40,793 bases of DNA, taken from NCBI GenBank assembly GCA_900544885.1, contig UQWU01000011.1, positions 1-40,793 of the forward strand. Direction: 5' to 3'. Within the stretch, counting starts at the first letter, position 1, and each line of letters begins with the position of its first letter. Under the pieces are notes generated by a model that was given only the letters and a program-made list of their open reading frames with translations, made no database searches and was not told the origin of the DNA. Positions 16,196 through 25,383 of this stretch are shown in pieces. This DNA comes from an uncultured Phascolarctobacterium sp. GTDB taxonomy: Bacteria > Bacillota > Negativicutes > Acidaminococcales > Acidaminococcaceae. Both the position numbers and the translations under genes were made by a program.

Positions 16196-17845
16196 ATGGC
16201 AGATCAAAAAGAAATGTTTGGCGAATTAGAGCTTGACAAAAAAATCGTAAATGCGTTGACAGATATGGGCTTTGAAGAGCCTTCTCCGATTCAGGCAGCA
16301 ACTATTCCTTTAGTACTGGAAGGTAATGACGTTATCGGTCAAGCACAGACTGGTACCGGTAAAACTGCTGCTTTCGGTATTCCTTTAGTACAATCCATTC
16401 ATGATTTTAAACATATTCAAGCTTTGATTATGTGCCCGACTCGTGAATTGGCTATTCAAGTAGCGGAGGAAGTAGGTAAAATCGGTCGTACCCGTCGTAT
16501 TAAAGCACTGCCTGTTTATGGTGGTCAACCTATTGAACGTCAAATCCGTGCACTGAAAAATAATGTACAAATCGTTATCGGTACTCCTGGTCGTTTAATC
16601 GACCATATTAATCGTGGTACTATTAAACTGGAGCATATTAAATTCTTAGTATTGGACGAAGCTGACGAAATGCTGGATATGGGCTTTGTTGATGATATTG
16701 AAGAGATCATGCATGCATTGCCGACTGATCGTCAAACTTTGCTGTTCTCTGCAACTATGCCGCGTCCTATCTTAAGCTTGACTAAGAAATATATGAAGGC
16801 TCCCAAAAATGTTACTATTACTAAAGAAGAGTTGACCGTTCCTCTGATTGAACAATACTATTTTGAAACGAAGGATAAGATAGAAGGTTTGTGCCGTCTG
16901 TTGGATGCAGAAATCGAAGGTAAGCTGATTATTTTCTGCCGTACTAAAAAAGGTGTTGATGATTTAGCTATCGCTTTGTCTAGCCGTGGTTATATGGCTG
17001 AAGGTCTGCATGGCGATTTGAGCCAGAACCAACGTGACCGCGTAATGAAAAAATTCCGCGAAGGTACTGTGGATATCCTGATTGCTACTGATGTTGCTGC
17101 CCGCGGTATCGACGTTGACAATATTACTCACGTTATTAACTTTGATATTCCGCAGGATCCGGAATCTTATGTACATCGCATCGGTCGTACCGGTCGTGCA
17201 GGTAACACCGGCGTAGCCATGACCTTTATCACTCCGCGTGAATTCCGTCAATTGAAATTGATTGAACGTATTGCCAAAACTAAAATCAAACGTCGTCAGC
17301 TGCCGACTGCTGCGAACGTTATTGAACGCCAGCGTGACCAGATTATCAGCAAAATGCAAACTGTACTGGAGCTCAATGCTTACCATGATTATATGCCGAT
17401 TGCTGAAAGCTTGCTGGATGAATATTCTGCAGAAGAGGTTGCAGCAGCAGCTCTGAAATTAATGCAAGAGGGTAATAAAGCTTTGGAAGCTCCGCAAGAG
17501 GATATTATTTCCAGAGAGTTACAAAACACCGGCGGCCGCCCGGGTATGGTGCGTTTATTTATGAACGTAGGTCGCAGCCAAAAAATCATGGTTAAAGATA
17601 TTGTCAGCACTATTGCTATTGAAGCAGATATTCCTGCCCGCGATATCGGCCTGATTAATATTTATGATAAATTTACATTTGTAGAAGTGCCGGAAGATGT
17701 AGCAGAAAAGGTTATTGGTGCAATGCATCGTAACTTCATTAAAGGTTACAGAGTTAATATTGAACCAGCAAGAGTGAGAAAACAAACTTGCTTTTTAGCA
17801 TTTGCTAGATTCTCCTCTGATATGGAGGTGAAGTCCGATGAATGA
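16196..17845 (+). CDS. DEAD-box RNA helicase (CsdA/DbpA type)
   Basis: An ATP-dependent RNA helicase of 549 residues. It has the Q motif (GFEEPSPIQAATIP), motif I AQTGTGKT at 50-57, motif II DEAD at 154-157, motif III SAT, and motif VI HRIGRTGRAG. A C-terminal domain at about residues 445-530 (GMVRLFMNVGRSQKIMVKD, then NIYDKFTFVEVP) matches the DbpA/CsdA RNA-binding domain. Such enzymes assist ribosome assembly and RNA decay, often in the cold. It starts 24 nt after cinA behind GGAGGAAA. Its end overlaps the hflX start by 8 bp, so the two are probably translationally coupled, and both are ribosome-linked. Confidence 0.93.
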   Translation: MADQKEMFGELELDKKIVNALTDMGFEEPSPIQAATIPLVLEGNDVIGQAQTGTGKTAAFGIPLVQSIHDFKHIQALIMCPTRELAIQVAEEVGKIGRTRRIKALPVYGGQPIERQIRALKNNVQIVIGTPGRLIDHINRGTIKLEHIKFLVLDEADEMLDMGFVDDIEEIMHALPTDRQTLLFSATMPRPILSLTKKYMKAPKNVTITKEELTVPLIEQYYFETKDKIEGLCRLLDAEIEGKLIIFCRTKKGVDDLAIALSSRGYMAEGLHGDLSQNQRDRVMKKFREGTVDILIATDVAARGIDVDNITHVINFDIPQDPESYVHRIGRTGRAGNTGVAMTFITPREFRQLKLIERIAKTKIKRRQLPTAANVIERQRDQIISKMQTVLELNAYHDYMPIAESLLDEYSAEEVAAAALKLMQEGNKALEAPQEDIISRELQNTGGRPGMVRLFMNVGRSQKIMVKDIVSTIAIEADIPARDIGLINIYDKFTFVEVPEDVAEKVIGAMHRNFIKGYRVNIEPARVRKQTCFLAFARFSSDMEVKSDE

Positions 17846-19661
17846 TATTTTTGGCAACATTAAGGGGATTCGTAATTCGGTCATTGAAGAGCTGCAAACT
17901 CTTTATGATGTTCGTCTGGCATCCGGTCAGCTGCTTACAGGAGAGTTAGCTTTAAAGATGGCCGATATTACAGATTTTATCAACCGTGAAGTAAGTGTTT
18001 ATATCAGTCGTAGCGGTCAAGTGGTTGCCGTTGCTGTCGGTAATGACCAAAGCGTAGAATTGCCTCCTGTTGAAGGTAGACGTGGCAGCAGTCGTTTAAG
18101 TGGTGTGCGCTGCGTGCATACTCATCCAGGTGGTAATCCTAATCTGAGTGGTGTGGATATTTCTGCTTTAAAAAATAACCGTTTTGATGCTATGGTAGCT
18201 ATTGGTGTTACTAGTCCTGATTTTACTCAATCCGTAATGACTTTTGCGATGATTACAGGGATTGATGAAAATGAACAATATCAGGTAGAAGGTTATGGTC
18301 CCTTGACCTTTGCAGAAGCGGAGGGAATTTACTTTCCTAATCTGGTAGCAACTGTAGAACGCATCTTAGATAAACAAAGCGGTAGTACATCACTAGCTCA
18401 AGGTACTGAACGTACTATTTTAGTGGGGATGGAATATGCTGGAGGTGCCAGCATTGTAGGTTGGACTGCGGAAGATTCTTTGGAAGAATTAAAGCAGCTT
18501 GCAGATACTGCTGGTGCTGAAGTAGTAGCTAAATTTTTGCAAAAACGTCCTAAACCTGACCCTGCATTTTTTATTGGTAAAGGCAAGGTACAGGAACTGG
18601 CATTATATGTACAGCAGGAAAATATTGATTTATGTATTTTTGATGATGAGCTTTCACCTGCGCAGCAACGTAATATTGAACAAACGATGGGTGTACGTGT
18701 CCTAGATCGTACTGCCTTGATTTTGGATATTTTTGCTCAACGTGCCCATACCAATGAAGGCAAACTGCAAGTCGAATTAGCCCAATTGCAATATACTTTA
18801 CCGCGTATTATGGGTAAGGGTTTGAGCTTATCCCGTTTAGGCGGCGGTATTGGTACCCGTGGTCCTGGTGAAACTAAGCTGGAAGTAGATCGTCGCCGTA
18901 TTCGTGATCGTATCGCTTATATCAAAGATTGTATCAGTAAAGTAAAGAATGTCCGTGCTTTGCATCGTGCAGGGCGCAATAAGGCTTCTGTGCCTACAGT
19001 AAGTCTTGTGGGTTATACTAATGCGGGCAAATCTACCTTGCTGAATACTTTAACAAATTCTGATATTTATGCTAAAGACCAGTTATTTGCAACTTTGGAT
19101 CCTACCACACGCCAACTGGATTTGCCTAATAAGCAGCAAGCTATTTTGACTGATACTGTAGGTTTTATCCAACGACTGCCCCATCAATTAGTCGCAGCTT
19201 TCCAATCTACTTTGGAAGAAGTTGTAGAATCTGATGTACTTTTGCATGTTATTGATGTCAGCCACGAATTATATAAAGAACAAAGTAATGCAGTATATAA
19301 TGTTCTAGAAGAAATCGGCGCAAAAGATAAAACTATCATTACTGTTTATAATAAGATTGATAAACTTCCTGAAGGTTCAGGTTTGGCAGAGCGTTTGGCT
19401 AAAGAAGAAAACAGTATTTGTATTTCTGCTAAAGGACGGATTAATTTAGACAAGCTGTTAGAATTAATTGCTGATAACCTGAAAATGAAATCTGTAGAAG
19501 AAATTTTTCTCGTTCCTTATAGCGATTCGGCGGCAGCTTCCCGCCTACATGATGTTGGTACAGTGCTCGAGCAGGAATATCTTGCTGAGGGAACACAAAT
19601 GAAAGTACGTCTTGATGCAGATAAGTTAGGTGAGTTTGAAAAATATTTAATCGAAGCGTAA
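17838..19661 (+). CDS. hflX: HflX GTPase with N-terminal JAMM-like domain
   Basis: HflX is a ribosome-splitting GTPase used under stress. Typical members have about 410-430 residues; this one has 607. The extra part comes first: about residues 1-190 contain HTHP (H94, H96), S104 and D107, with E51 upstream. This is the HxHPx6SxxD zinc-binding pattern of JAMM/JAB metallopeptidase-like domains. The canonical HflX part follows from about residue 190, with the glycine-rich signature GGIGTRGPGETKLE, P-loop GYTNAGKS near 391, and DTVGFIQRLP. GGAGGTG lies 7 nt before the ATG, inside the end of the helicase gene. Codon use is like its neighbours. Confidence 0.92.
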   Translation: MNDIFGNIKGIRNSVIEELQTLYDVRLASGQLLTGELALKMADITDFINREVSVYISRSGQVVAVAVGNDQSVELPPVEGRRGSSRLSGVRCVHTHPGGNPNLSGVDISALKNNRFDAMVAIGVTSPDFTQSVMTFAMITGIDENEQYQVEGYGPLTFAEAEGIYFPNLVATVERILDKQSGSTSLAQGTERTILVGMEYAGGASIVGWTAEDSLEELKQLADTAGAEVVAKFLQKRPKPDPAFFIGKGKVQELALYVQQENIDLCIFDDELSPAQQRNIEQTMGVRVLDRTALILDIFAQRAHTNEGKLQVELAQLQYTLPRIMGKGLSLSRLGGGIGTRGPGETKLEVDRRRIRDRIAYIKDCISKVKNVRALHRAGRNKASVPTVSLVGYTNAGKSTLLNTLTNSDIYAKDQLFATLDPTTRQLDLPNKQQAILTDTVGFIQRLPHQLVAAFQSTLEEVVESDVLLHVIDVSHELYKEQSNAVYNVLEEIGAKDKTIITVYNKIDKLPEGSGLAERLAKEENSICISAKGRINLDKLLELIADNLKMKSVEEIFLVPYSDSAAASRLHDVGTVLEQEYLAEGTQMKVRLDADKLGEFEKYLIEA

Positions 19662-19842
19662 GCATTTTTCTTTAGGTGGAAAGATGCATTACGAACCGTA
19701 AGAACTGTGCGGGGATAGCTTGGTAAAGAAAAGTAAGCTTGGGGATGCATATATCATCCTTAAGAAAGCTTTGTTCCCAAGAAGCTTCTACTTTTGCAGT
19801 GGAGGTAGTTCAGTAAAATAAATTAATGTAAGGTGAAGAATT
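19662..19842 (+). ncRNA. structured 181-nt intergenic RNA / leader, class unknown
   Basis: There is no gene in this gap, but it folds well. GCATTTTTC (19662-19670) pairs with GAAAGATGC (19679-19687) directly after the hflX stop. AGCTT pairs with AAGCT, GGATG with CATCC, and CTTGGG with CCCAAG (about 19737-19780). No long T-run follows, so this is not simply a terminator. I compared it by eye with SAM, T-box, guanidine, fluoride, manganese, 6S and tmRNA signatures and found no match. It could be the leader of the downstream methionine gamma-lyase family gene or an independent small RNA. Confidence 0.35.
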
Positions 19843-21081
19843 GTGATTGATTATAAGGCTCTTGAAGAGGCAGCTCTTGCAGAGGTTGCTAAACATACCC
19901 CGGAATTAGAAGCTGCGGCTTTGTATAATACAGAAAAGGTTATTGCCGCTTTTCGCAATAATATGGTATCTGATTATTATTTAAAACCAACTACCGGTTA
20001 TGGTTACAGTGATGTCGGCCGCGATAATTTAGATTTAATTTATGCAGAATTGTTTAAAACCGAAGCTGCATTGGTTCGTTCTCAATTTGTTAGTGGTACT
20101 CATGCGTTAGCAGTTGCTTTATTGGGCAATTTGCGTGCAGGTGACGAGTTGATTGCTGTAACAGGAGCTCCTTATGATACTATGCAGACTATTATCGGTT
20201 ATCCGGTACAAAGCGAAGGTTCTTTAGTTGATTTAGGTGTTACTTATAAAGAAATTCCGATGACCGGGGACCATGTAGATTTAGAAGCTGTAAAAAAAGC
20301 TGTGACTGCAAAAACAACTATGATTCATATCCAACGTTCCTGCGGTTATAGCAGTGTACGTAAAACTATTGATGTGGCAGAAATCGGTCGTATTTGCCAA
20401 GCTGCTAAGGAAGCTAATCCTAATGTTATCTGCTTTGTTGATAACTGTTATGGCGAATTTATCGAAAAACAAGAACCTACTGAAGTAGGTGCAGATTTAA
20501 TGGCCGGCTCCCTGATTAAAAATCTTGGTGGTGGTTTAGCTCCGACTGGTGGTTATATCGTAGGTCGCAAAGATTTAGTAGAAAAGGCTTCTTATCGTTT
20601 GACTGCTCCTGGTCTTGGTGGTGAAATGGGTGCAACCTTAGGCGATACTGCCCGTGAATTTTATCAAGGCTTATTCTTAGCTCCGCACATTGTAATTCAA
20701 GCGGTAAAAACTGCTATTTTTGCAGCTGCTGTTTTCAAAGGGCTGGGTTATGCTGTTAAACCGTTGCCGGAAGAACGTCGCAGCGATATTATTCAAGCAA
20801 TTACTTTGGAAACTCAACAACGTCTGTGCGATTTCTGCGTAGCTATTCAAGGTAATTCTCCTGTAGATGCACATGTAGAACCGGTTCCTTCTCCTTTGCC
20901 CGGTTATCAAGACGAAATTATTATGGCCGCTGGTACTTTTGTTCAAGGTGCTTCTATTGAGTTAAGTGCTGACGGACCTTGTCGAGATCCTTTTAATGTA
21001 TATTTCCAAGGCGGACTGACTTTTGAACATGGTCGTCTGGCTATTATGGCTGCTGCTAAACGTGTGGGTCCCAACGAATAA
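19843..21081 (+). CDS. methionine gamma-lyase family PLP enzyme (YnbB-like)
   Basis: A 412-residue fold-type I pyridoxal-phosphate enzyme of the family sometimes labelled aluminium resistance protein or YnbB. The segment FVSGTHALAVALLGNLRAGD holds the cofactor phosphate-binding region. FVDNCYGEF carries the aspartate under the pyridine ring. SLIKNLGGG holds the probable Schiff-base lysine K226. The reaction is probably C-S bond cleavage of a sulfur amino acid, but this is inferred from the family. Bacillus also has ynbA (hflX) next to ynbB, so the hflX link is conserved. It starts with a GTG at 19843 behind AAGGTG. Confidence 0.85.
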   Translation: MIDYKALEEAALAEVAKHTPELEAAALYNTEKVIAAFRNNMVSDYYLKPTTGYGYSDVGRDNLDLIYAELFKTEAALVRSQFVSGTHALAVALLGNLRAGDELIAVTGAPYDTMQTIIGYPVQSEGSLVDLGVTYKEIPMTGDHVDLEAVKKAVTAKTTMIHIQRSCGYSSVRKTIDVAEIGRICQAAKEANPNVICFVDNCYGEFIEKQEPTEVGADLMAGSLIKNLGGGLAPTGGYIVGRKDLVEKASYRLTAPGLGGEMGATLGDTAREFYQGLFLAPHIVIQAVKTAIFAAAVFKGLGYAVKPLPEERRSDIIQAITLETQQRLCDFCVAIQGNSPVDAHVEPVPSPLPGYQDEIIMAAGTFVQGASIELSADGPCRDPFNVYFQGGLTFEHGRLAIMAAAKRVGPNE

Positions 21082-21121
21082 GTTGACATAGAGCAACAAT
21101 ATTAAACTGAGGTTGATGCTG

Positions 21122-21592
21122 ATGAATAATATGGCGATATGTAATTATATTGTAGGTGTTTTGGGCGCTGTTATCGGTGGCTTGATTATGCAGGCTGCGG
21201 CAGAATTTCCTTTAGAATTTACCGTGAACGGTCCAGGTGCTGGCTTTTGGCCTTTTGCCTTAGGCTGTGTAATGATGGCGACTGCAATATTTTTGCTTAT
21301 CTATACTTTTATAAACAAAATAGCTTTATCTGAGGAGCGTGTTGTACTAACCACTCCTGCCAATAAACGTGTTTATCTTATGATGGGGATTGTCGTTGTT
21401 TTCTGTGTGCTGATGAATTTGCTAGGCTTTTATGCAGCGGCGGCATTACTGATTATTGCCGTAATGCGTTTAATGGATTATCATAACAAAAAGGTGATCG
21501 CGTTGACCACAGTGCTGACCTTGTTGTTTATTTATCTGGTATTTGGCATGCTTTTAAATACAAATATGCCTGATTCCATTTTTTTAGAGTAG
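21122..21592 (+). CDS. tctB: TctB-like small subunit of a tripartite tricarboxylate transporter
   Basis: A membrane protein of 156 residues with four hydrophobic segments. A glycine-rich segment between spans 1 and 2 (NGPGAGFWPFALG) is typical of TctB. The start at the ATG of 21122 is chosen because it lies 9 nt after TGAGG; a TTG at 21113 would be too close. It lies 40 nt after the lyase gene and 12 nt before tctA. Confidence 0.85.
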   Translation: MNNMAICNYIVGVLGAVIGGLIMQAAAEFPLEFTVNGPGAGFWPFALGCVMMATAIFLLIYTFINKIALSEERVVLTTPANKRVYLMMGIVVVFCVLMNLLGFYAAAALLIIAVMRLMDYHNKKVIALTTVLTLLFIYLVFGMLLNTNMPDSIFLE

Positions 21593-21604
21593 GGGGATAG
21601 AAAA

Positions 21605-23086
21605 GTGATTGATATTTTAAGTGCCTTAAATATGATTTGCGAACCCCTGAATCTTCTTGGTCTTCTTTTCGGTGTTTTAGTAGGTATTGCTTTTGGCTGT
21701 ATGCCGGGCTTGAGCGTTAACATGGGCTTAGCTCTGTTATTCCCGTTGGCATTTACCTTTAAAGGTATCGGTGGTATCTTGATGCTTTTAGGTATTTACT
21801 GTGGTGCAATTTATGGTGGCAGTATCAGTGCGATTCTTTTAAAAACACCAGGTACACCGGCTTCTGTGGCAACGACACTGGATGGTTATCCGATGGCGAC
21901 AAAAATGGGACAACCTGGACGTGCTTTAGGGTTATCCACTATGGCAAGTACTTTTGGCGGTGTTTTCAGTACCATCTGTTTAATTTTATTAGCACCGCAA
22001 TTAGCAAAAGTTGCTCTGCAATTTTCTAAACCGGAATATTTTGCTTTGGCTATCTTTGGCCTTAGTATTATTACCAGTGTATCATCAGGCAGTGTCATTA
22101 AAGGAATTATGGGCGGCCTGTTAGGTTTATTCCTCGCTACTGTCGGTATTGATGATATGAGCGGTACGATTCGTTTTACTTTAGATACTACTTATCTTTT
22201 AGGAGGCGTATCCTTTATCCCGGTATTGATTGGCGTTTTTGCTTTTGCTCAGGTGTTGAGCAGTATCGAGGAATATTATCATCATGAACGTGGTAAACAG
22301 CATATGCTGATTGACAGGGTTTTACCGTCCATGACGGATATTAAACGTGTTTTTGCTACTTTAGTGCGTTCTTCTGCGATTGGTACTTTTATCGGCTGTG
22401 TGCCCGGTACTGGTGGTGATATTGCGTCCTTCGTTTCTTATGACCAAGCCAAACGTTGGTCCAAAAACGGCAAAAATTTTGGTAATGGCGAACCAGAAGG
22501 TATTGTTGCTTCGGAAGCAGGTAATAATGCTGTTTCAGGTGGTGCTTTTATCCCCGTACTTACATTGGGTATTCCTGGTGATGGTGCAACAGCCATTATG
22601 ATGGGTGCGTTGATGGTACAGGGATTGCAGCCAGGACCTTTATTGTTTGTGGAAAAAGCTCCTGATGTTTATGCTATTTTCATCGGCTTACTATTGGCTA
22701 ATTTGATTATGGGATTGATGGGCTTTAGTTTAATCAGACTGTTTACCAAAGTAGTTAACGTACCGATTCATATTTTGCTGCCTATTATCGTGATGATGAC
22801 TTTCGTTGGTACTTATTCTTATAATAACTCCATCAATGATGTTTATTTAATGGTAATCAGCGGTTTTATTGGCTATTTCCTGAATAAACTAGGCTTTTCT
22901 ATGTCCGCGATTATCATCGGCATTATTCTTGGTGGTATGGCAGAGCAAAACTTTGTCGGCTCTTTGATTATGAGTGATGGTGCATTCAGTATTTTTTATG
23001 AAAGACCATTATGTTTATTCTTCTTGGTAGCAGCAGTTTTATCTTTGCTTTCTCCTATTTTAGGCAAGGTTTTTAAACGCGGCTAA
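21605..23086 (+). CDS. tctA: TctA-like permease of a tripartite tricarboxylate transporter
   Basis: The 493-residue large membrane subunit, with about twelve hydrophobic segments. Family hallmarks are clear: GIAFGCMPGLSVNMGLALLF near the start, YGGSISAILLKTPGTPAS at about 70-87, and a second GCVPGTGGDIASF with LTLGIPGDGATAIMMGAL. TctAB uses an ion gradient to take up carboxylates delivered by a periplasmic TctC protein; no tctC is nearby. The start is GTG behind AGGGGGA. Position after the lyase gene suggests the operon handles a substrate or product of that enzyme, but this is a guess. Confidence 0.92.
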   Translation: MIDILSALNMICEPLNLLGLLFGVLVGIAFGCMPGLSVNMGLALLFPLAFTFKGIGGILMLLGIYCGAIYGGSISAILLKTPGTPASVATTLDGYPMATKMGQPGRALGLSTMASTFGGVFSTICLILLAPQLAKVALQFSKPEYFALAIFGLSIITSVSSGSVIKGIMGGLLGLFLATVGIDDMSGTIRFTLDTTYLLGGVSFIPVLIGVFAFAQVLSSIEEYYHHERGKQHMLIDRVLPSMTDIKRVFATLVRSSAIGTFIGCVPGTGGDIASFVSYDQAKRWSKNGKNFGNGEPEGIVASEAGNNAVSGGAFIPVLTLGIPGDGATAIMMGALMVQGLQPGPLLFVEKAPDVYAIFIGLLLANLIMGLMGFSLIRLFTKVVNVPIHILLPIIVMMTFVGTYSYNNSINDVYLMVISGFIGYFLNKLGFSMSAIIIGIILGGMAEQNFVGSLIMSDGAFSIFYERPLCLFFLVAAVLSLLSPILGKVFKRG

Positions 23087-23113
23087 AAATTATAAGTTAA
23101 CGTTAAACTTTCT

Positions 23114-23159
23114 AAATACCCTTTTATTGTAATTATTTTTACAGTGAAAGGGTATTTTT
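23114..23159 (+). terminator. intrinsic terminator after tctA
   Basis: AAATACCCTTT pairs perfectly with AAAGGGTATTT around a 22-nt loop, followed by more T. It ends the long co-directional block. Confidence 0.85.
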
Positions 23160-23193
23160 CTATATTATATTGAGAAATTCAACCTAATTAATG

Positions 23194-23222
23194 TTGAAAA
23201 TTATCTAAAAAAGTGTTACACT
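23194..23222 (+). promoter_or_regulatory. sigma-A promoter of the TonB receptor gene
   Basis: TTGAAA (23194-23199) and TACACT (23217-23222) are separated by 17 bp. The leader of about 70 nt shows no cobalamin riboswitch. Confidence 0.65.
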
Positions 23223-23298
23223 AAATAAGTTTGGTAATTAGTCTAAAATATCTGATGATTTAATTACGAAAAGAGAGAAGAAAATGAGGAGTGTAATT

Positions 23299-25203
23299 AT
23301 GAAAAACTTCAAAACATTACAAAATGCAGTAATGTTGTCCGTTATGGCAGGTTCGTTAATGTTCACTGCTAATAACGCATTTGCTGCTGAAGATTTACAA
23401 GAATTTGCTATGGACGACTTTGTCGTTACTGCAAGCCGCACCAAAACCGCGATTGTTGATACCCCTGTAAACATGAGCGTTATTGATGCACAAACTATTG
23501 AAAGCAGACATTATACCGATGTTGCAGAAGCATTAAAGGATGTTCCCGGTGCTGATGTAATTTCTGAGGGTACTGGCGCATTTGAAAAGAAAGTAATTTT
23601 AAATGGCGATGAACGCGTTGTTGTTTTAGTTGATGGCCGTCGCGTAAATATCGACATGGGTACTATGAGCCGTGCAAGCTTTGACTTGAACCAACTGCCG
23701 GACGTAGCACAAATCGAACGTATCGAGGTTGTTAAAGGTCATGGCGGTGCTTTATATGGCTCCGATGCTGTGGGCGGTGTAGTAAACATTATCACTAAAA
23801 AGGCTGACCATAAATTCGGTAAACGCTCCTTTGCTATGGGTTCCAACCAAGCAAGAGATTTCAAATCCGTATACGCTTTCAAAAAAGGCAAAACCGGTGT
23901 AACTTTGGCTGGTTCTAAATATAAACAAGGCTATTATAAATATAAAGATGCTGCTACCGATTCTACCAACAGATGGCCGTATAATTCTAAATATGAAAAC
24001 AACAAATTCTCCATCAAAGTAGATCAAGAATTTACTGATACTACTAGCATGACTGTTGGTTATGATTACAGCAAATTTGAAGGATACCATCCTGGTTCTA
24101 TGGACTATCTTTCTTTAAATCCTGTAGATAAAAAAACTAACAACTTCTATGCTCAATATAATTGGTTGGTAAATGATGCAGATGCCGGCTTCGTGAATGT
24201 ATATCATAACCAATACGAATACTTTAACCAAGGCAATATGGAAGAAAAGGACACCGGCTTTGAAGCACAACAAACCTTAACTGTTGCTGATAATGATACC
24301 TTAGTATTCGGTGCTTCCTATCGTAAAGCTAAAGCAACCAATCCTGCTTCTTATAATGGTGAAAAAGATATTAACAATACTGCGGTATTTGTAAATAATA
24401 CTTGGGAATTTATGCCGAGCTGGTCCTTGAATACCGGTGTACGTTATGATAAGCATAGCGAATTCGGCAGTGAAACTACTATGAGTGCCGGTCTGAATAA
24501 AAAATTCGACGAAAACAGCCATGCTTACTTTAACTGGGGGCAAGTATTCAAAGCTCCTACTATGGATGACTTATATTATTTCAGTGATGCATTCCATATG
24601 TATGGCGATCCTAATTTGAAACCAGAGACTGGTGATACCTGGACTATCGGTTATGGTACTACCATTAATGATAAAACTGATATCAATATCAGTTATTTCC
24701 AAAGCAATTTAGAAGATGCTATACATTGGGATAGTGCTCCTGACTTCTCTTCTAGTCAAGTAAAAAATATCGAGGAACAAAAGAAAAACGGTATGGAAAT
24801 CAGCATTGACCATGAATTAAATGATAATTGGGATTTAACTGCTTCCTATACCTACGTACGTGTACGTAATAATAATAATAATAGCGGCTTTGTTCGTGAT
24901 GCTGAGTATGTTCCTAATGTCTATCGTTTGGGCGTACGTTATCATGATCTGAAATGGAATGCCGACTTAACACTGCGTGCAGGTTCTGGTGCAGACCATG
25001 CAAGCTTTGTCGATAGCAGCTATCTGACAATGGATATGGCAGTAACCTATAAAGCTGACGCTAACTGGAGCATTTTCGCTAAGGGCTACAACCTGACTAA
25101 CGAAGCTTATACTGAAAGTGCTGGCGTATATAACGGTAACGGTAGCTACAAATATCCTGCTGAAGCACGCCGTTTCATGATTGGTGCTGAATACAGCTTC
25201 TAA
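23299..25203 (+). CDS. TonB-dependent outer-membrane receptor (BtuB/siderophore-receptor type)
   Basis: This 634-residue protein imports a scarce ligand across an outer membrane. The start is the ATG at 23299, 8 nt after GAGGAG. The signal peptide ends at AFA-AE (about residue 30). A TonB-box-like stretch (DDFVVTASR) is followed by the plug domain (DVAEALKDVPGADV, then RIEVVKGHGGALYGSDAVGGVVNII at about 140-165) and a beta barrel. The barrel ends in a terminal phenylalanine (GAEYSF), the outer-membrane insertion signal. The ligand could be cobamide, haem or a siderophore. The nearby cobamide operon hints at cobamide, but the receptor has its own promoter and lacks the riboswitch. It is evidence for a diderm host. 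Confidence 0.88.
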   Translation: MKNFKTLQNAVMLSVMAGSLMFTANNAFAAEDLQEFAMDDFVVTASRTKTAIVDTPVNMSVIDAQTIESRHYTDVAEALKDVPGADVISEGTGAFEKKVILNGDERVVVLVDGRRVNIDMGTMSRASFDLNQLPDVAQIERIEVVKGHGGALYGSDAVGGVVNIITKKADHKFGKRSFAMGSNQARDFKSVYAFKKGKTGVTLAGSKYKQGYYKYKDAATDSTNRWPYNSKYENNKFSIKVDQEFTDTTSMTVGYDYSKFEGYHPGSMDYLSLNPVDKKTNNFYAQYNWLVNDADAGFVNVYHNQYEYFNQGNMEEKDTGFEAQQTLTVADNDTLVFGASYRKAKATNPASYNGEKDINNTAVFVNNTWEFMPSWSLNTGVRYDKHSEFGSETTMSAGLNKKFDENSHAYFNWGQVFKAPTMDDLYYFSDAFHMYGDPNLKPETGDTWTIGYGTTINDKTDINISYFQSNLEDAIHWDSAPDFSSSQVKNIEEQKKNGMEISIDHELNDNWDLTASYTYVRVRNNNNNSGFVRDAEYVPNVYRLGVRYHDLKWNADLTLRAGSGADHASFVDSSYLTMDMAVTYKADANWSIFAKGYNLTNEAYTESAGVYNGNGSYKYPAEARRFMIGAEYSF

Positions 25204-25236
25204 TTTTCTTCTTGAATATAATTAAAAATATTTTTT

Positions 25237-25263
25237 GGGCGGAGGGCAATCTCCGCCTTTTTT
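25237..25263 (+). terminator. intrinsic terminator after the TonB receptor gene
   Basis: GGCGGAG pairs with CTCCGCC around a 6-nt loop and runs into TTTTTT. Confidence 0.92.
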
Positions 25264-25383
25264 ATATGTAAAAGATTGATTTTCGTACAATTTGCAACTT
25301 TTTTTGCATGATGAGATTGACAATTTATGTTATTATAAAATCAAGAAAAGAAATATATTGTTTGCAAGTGGAGGCGGAAAGTT

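Noticed and set aside
19662..19842. SAM riboswitch or T-box before the methionine gamma-lyase family gene
   Set aside because: The conserved core sequences of these classes are absent, so the region is left as unassigned structure.
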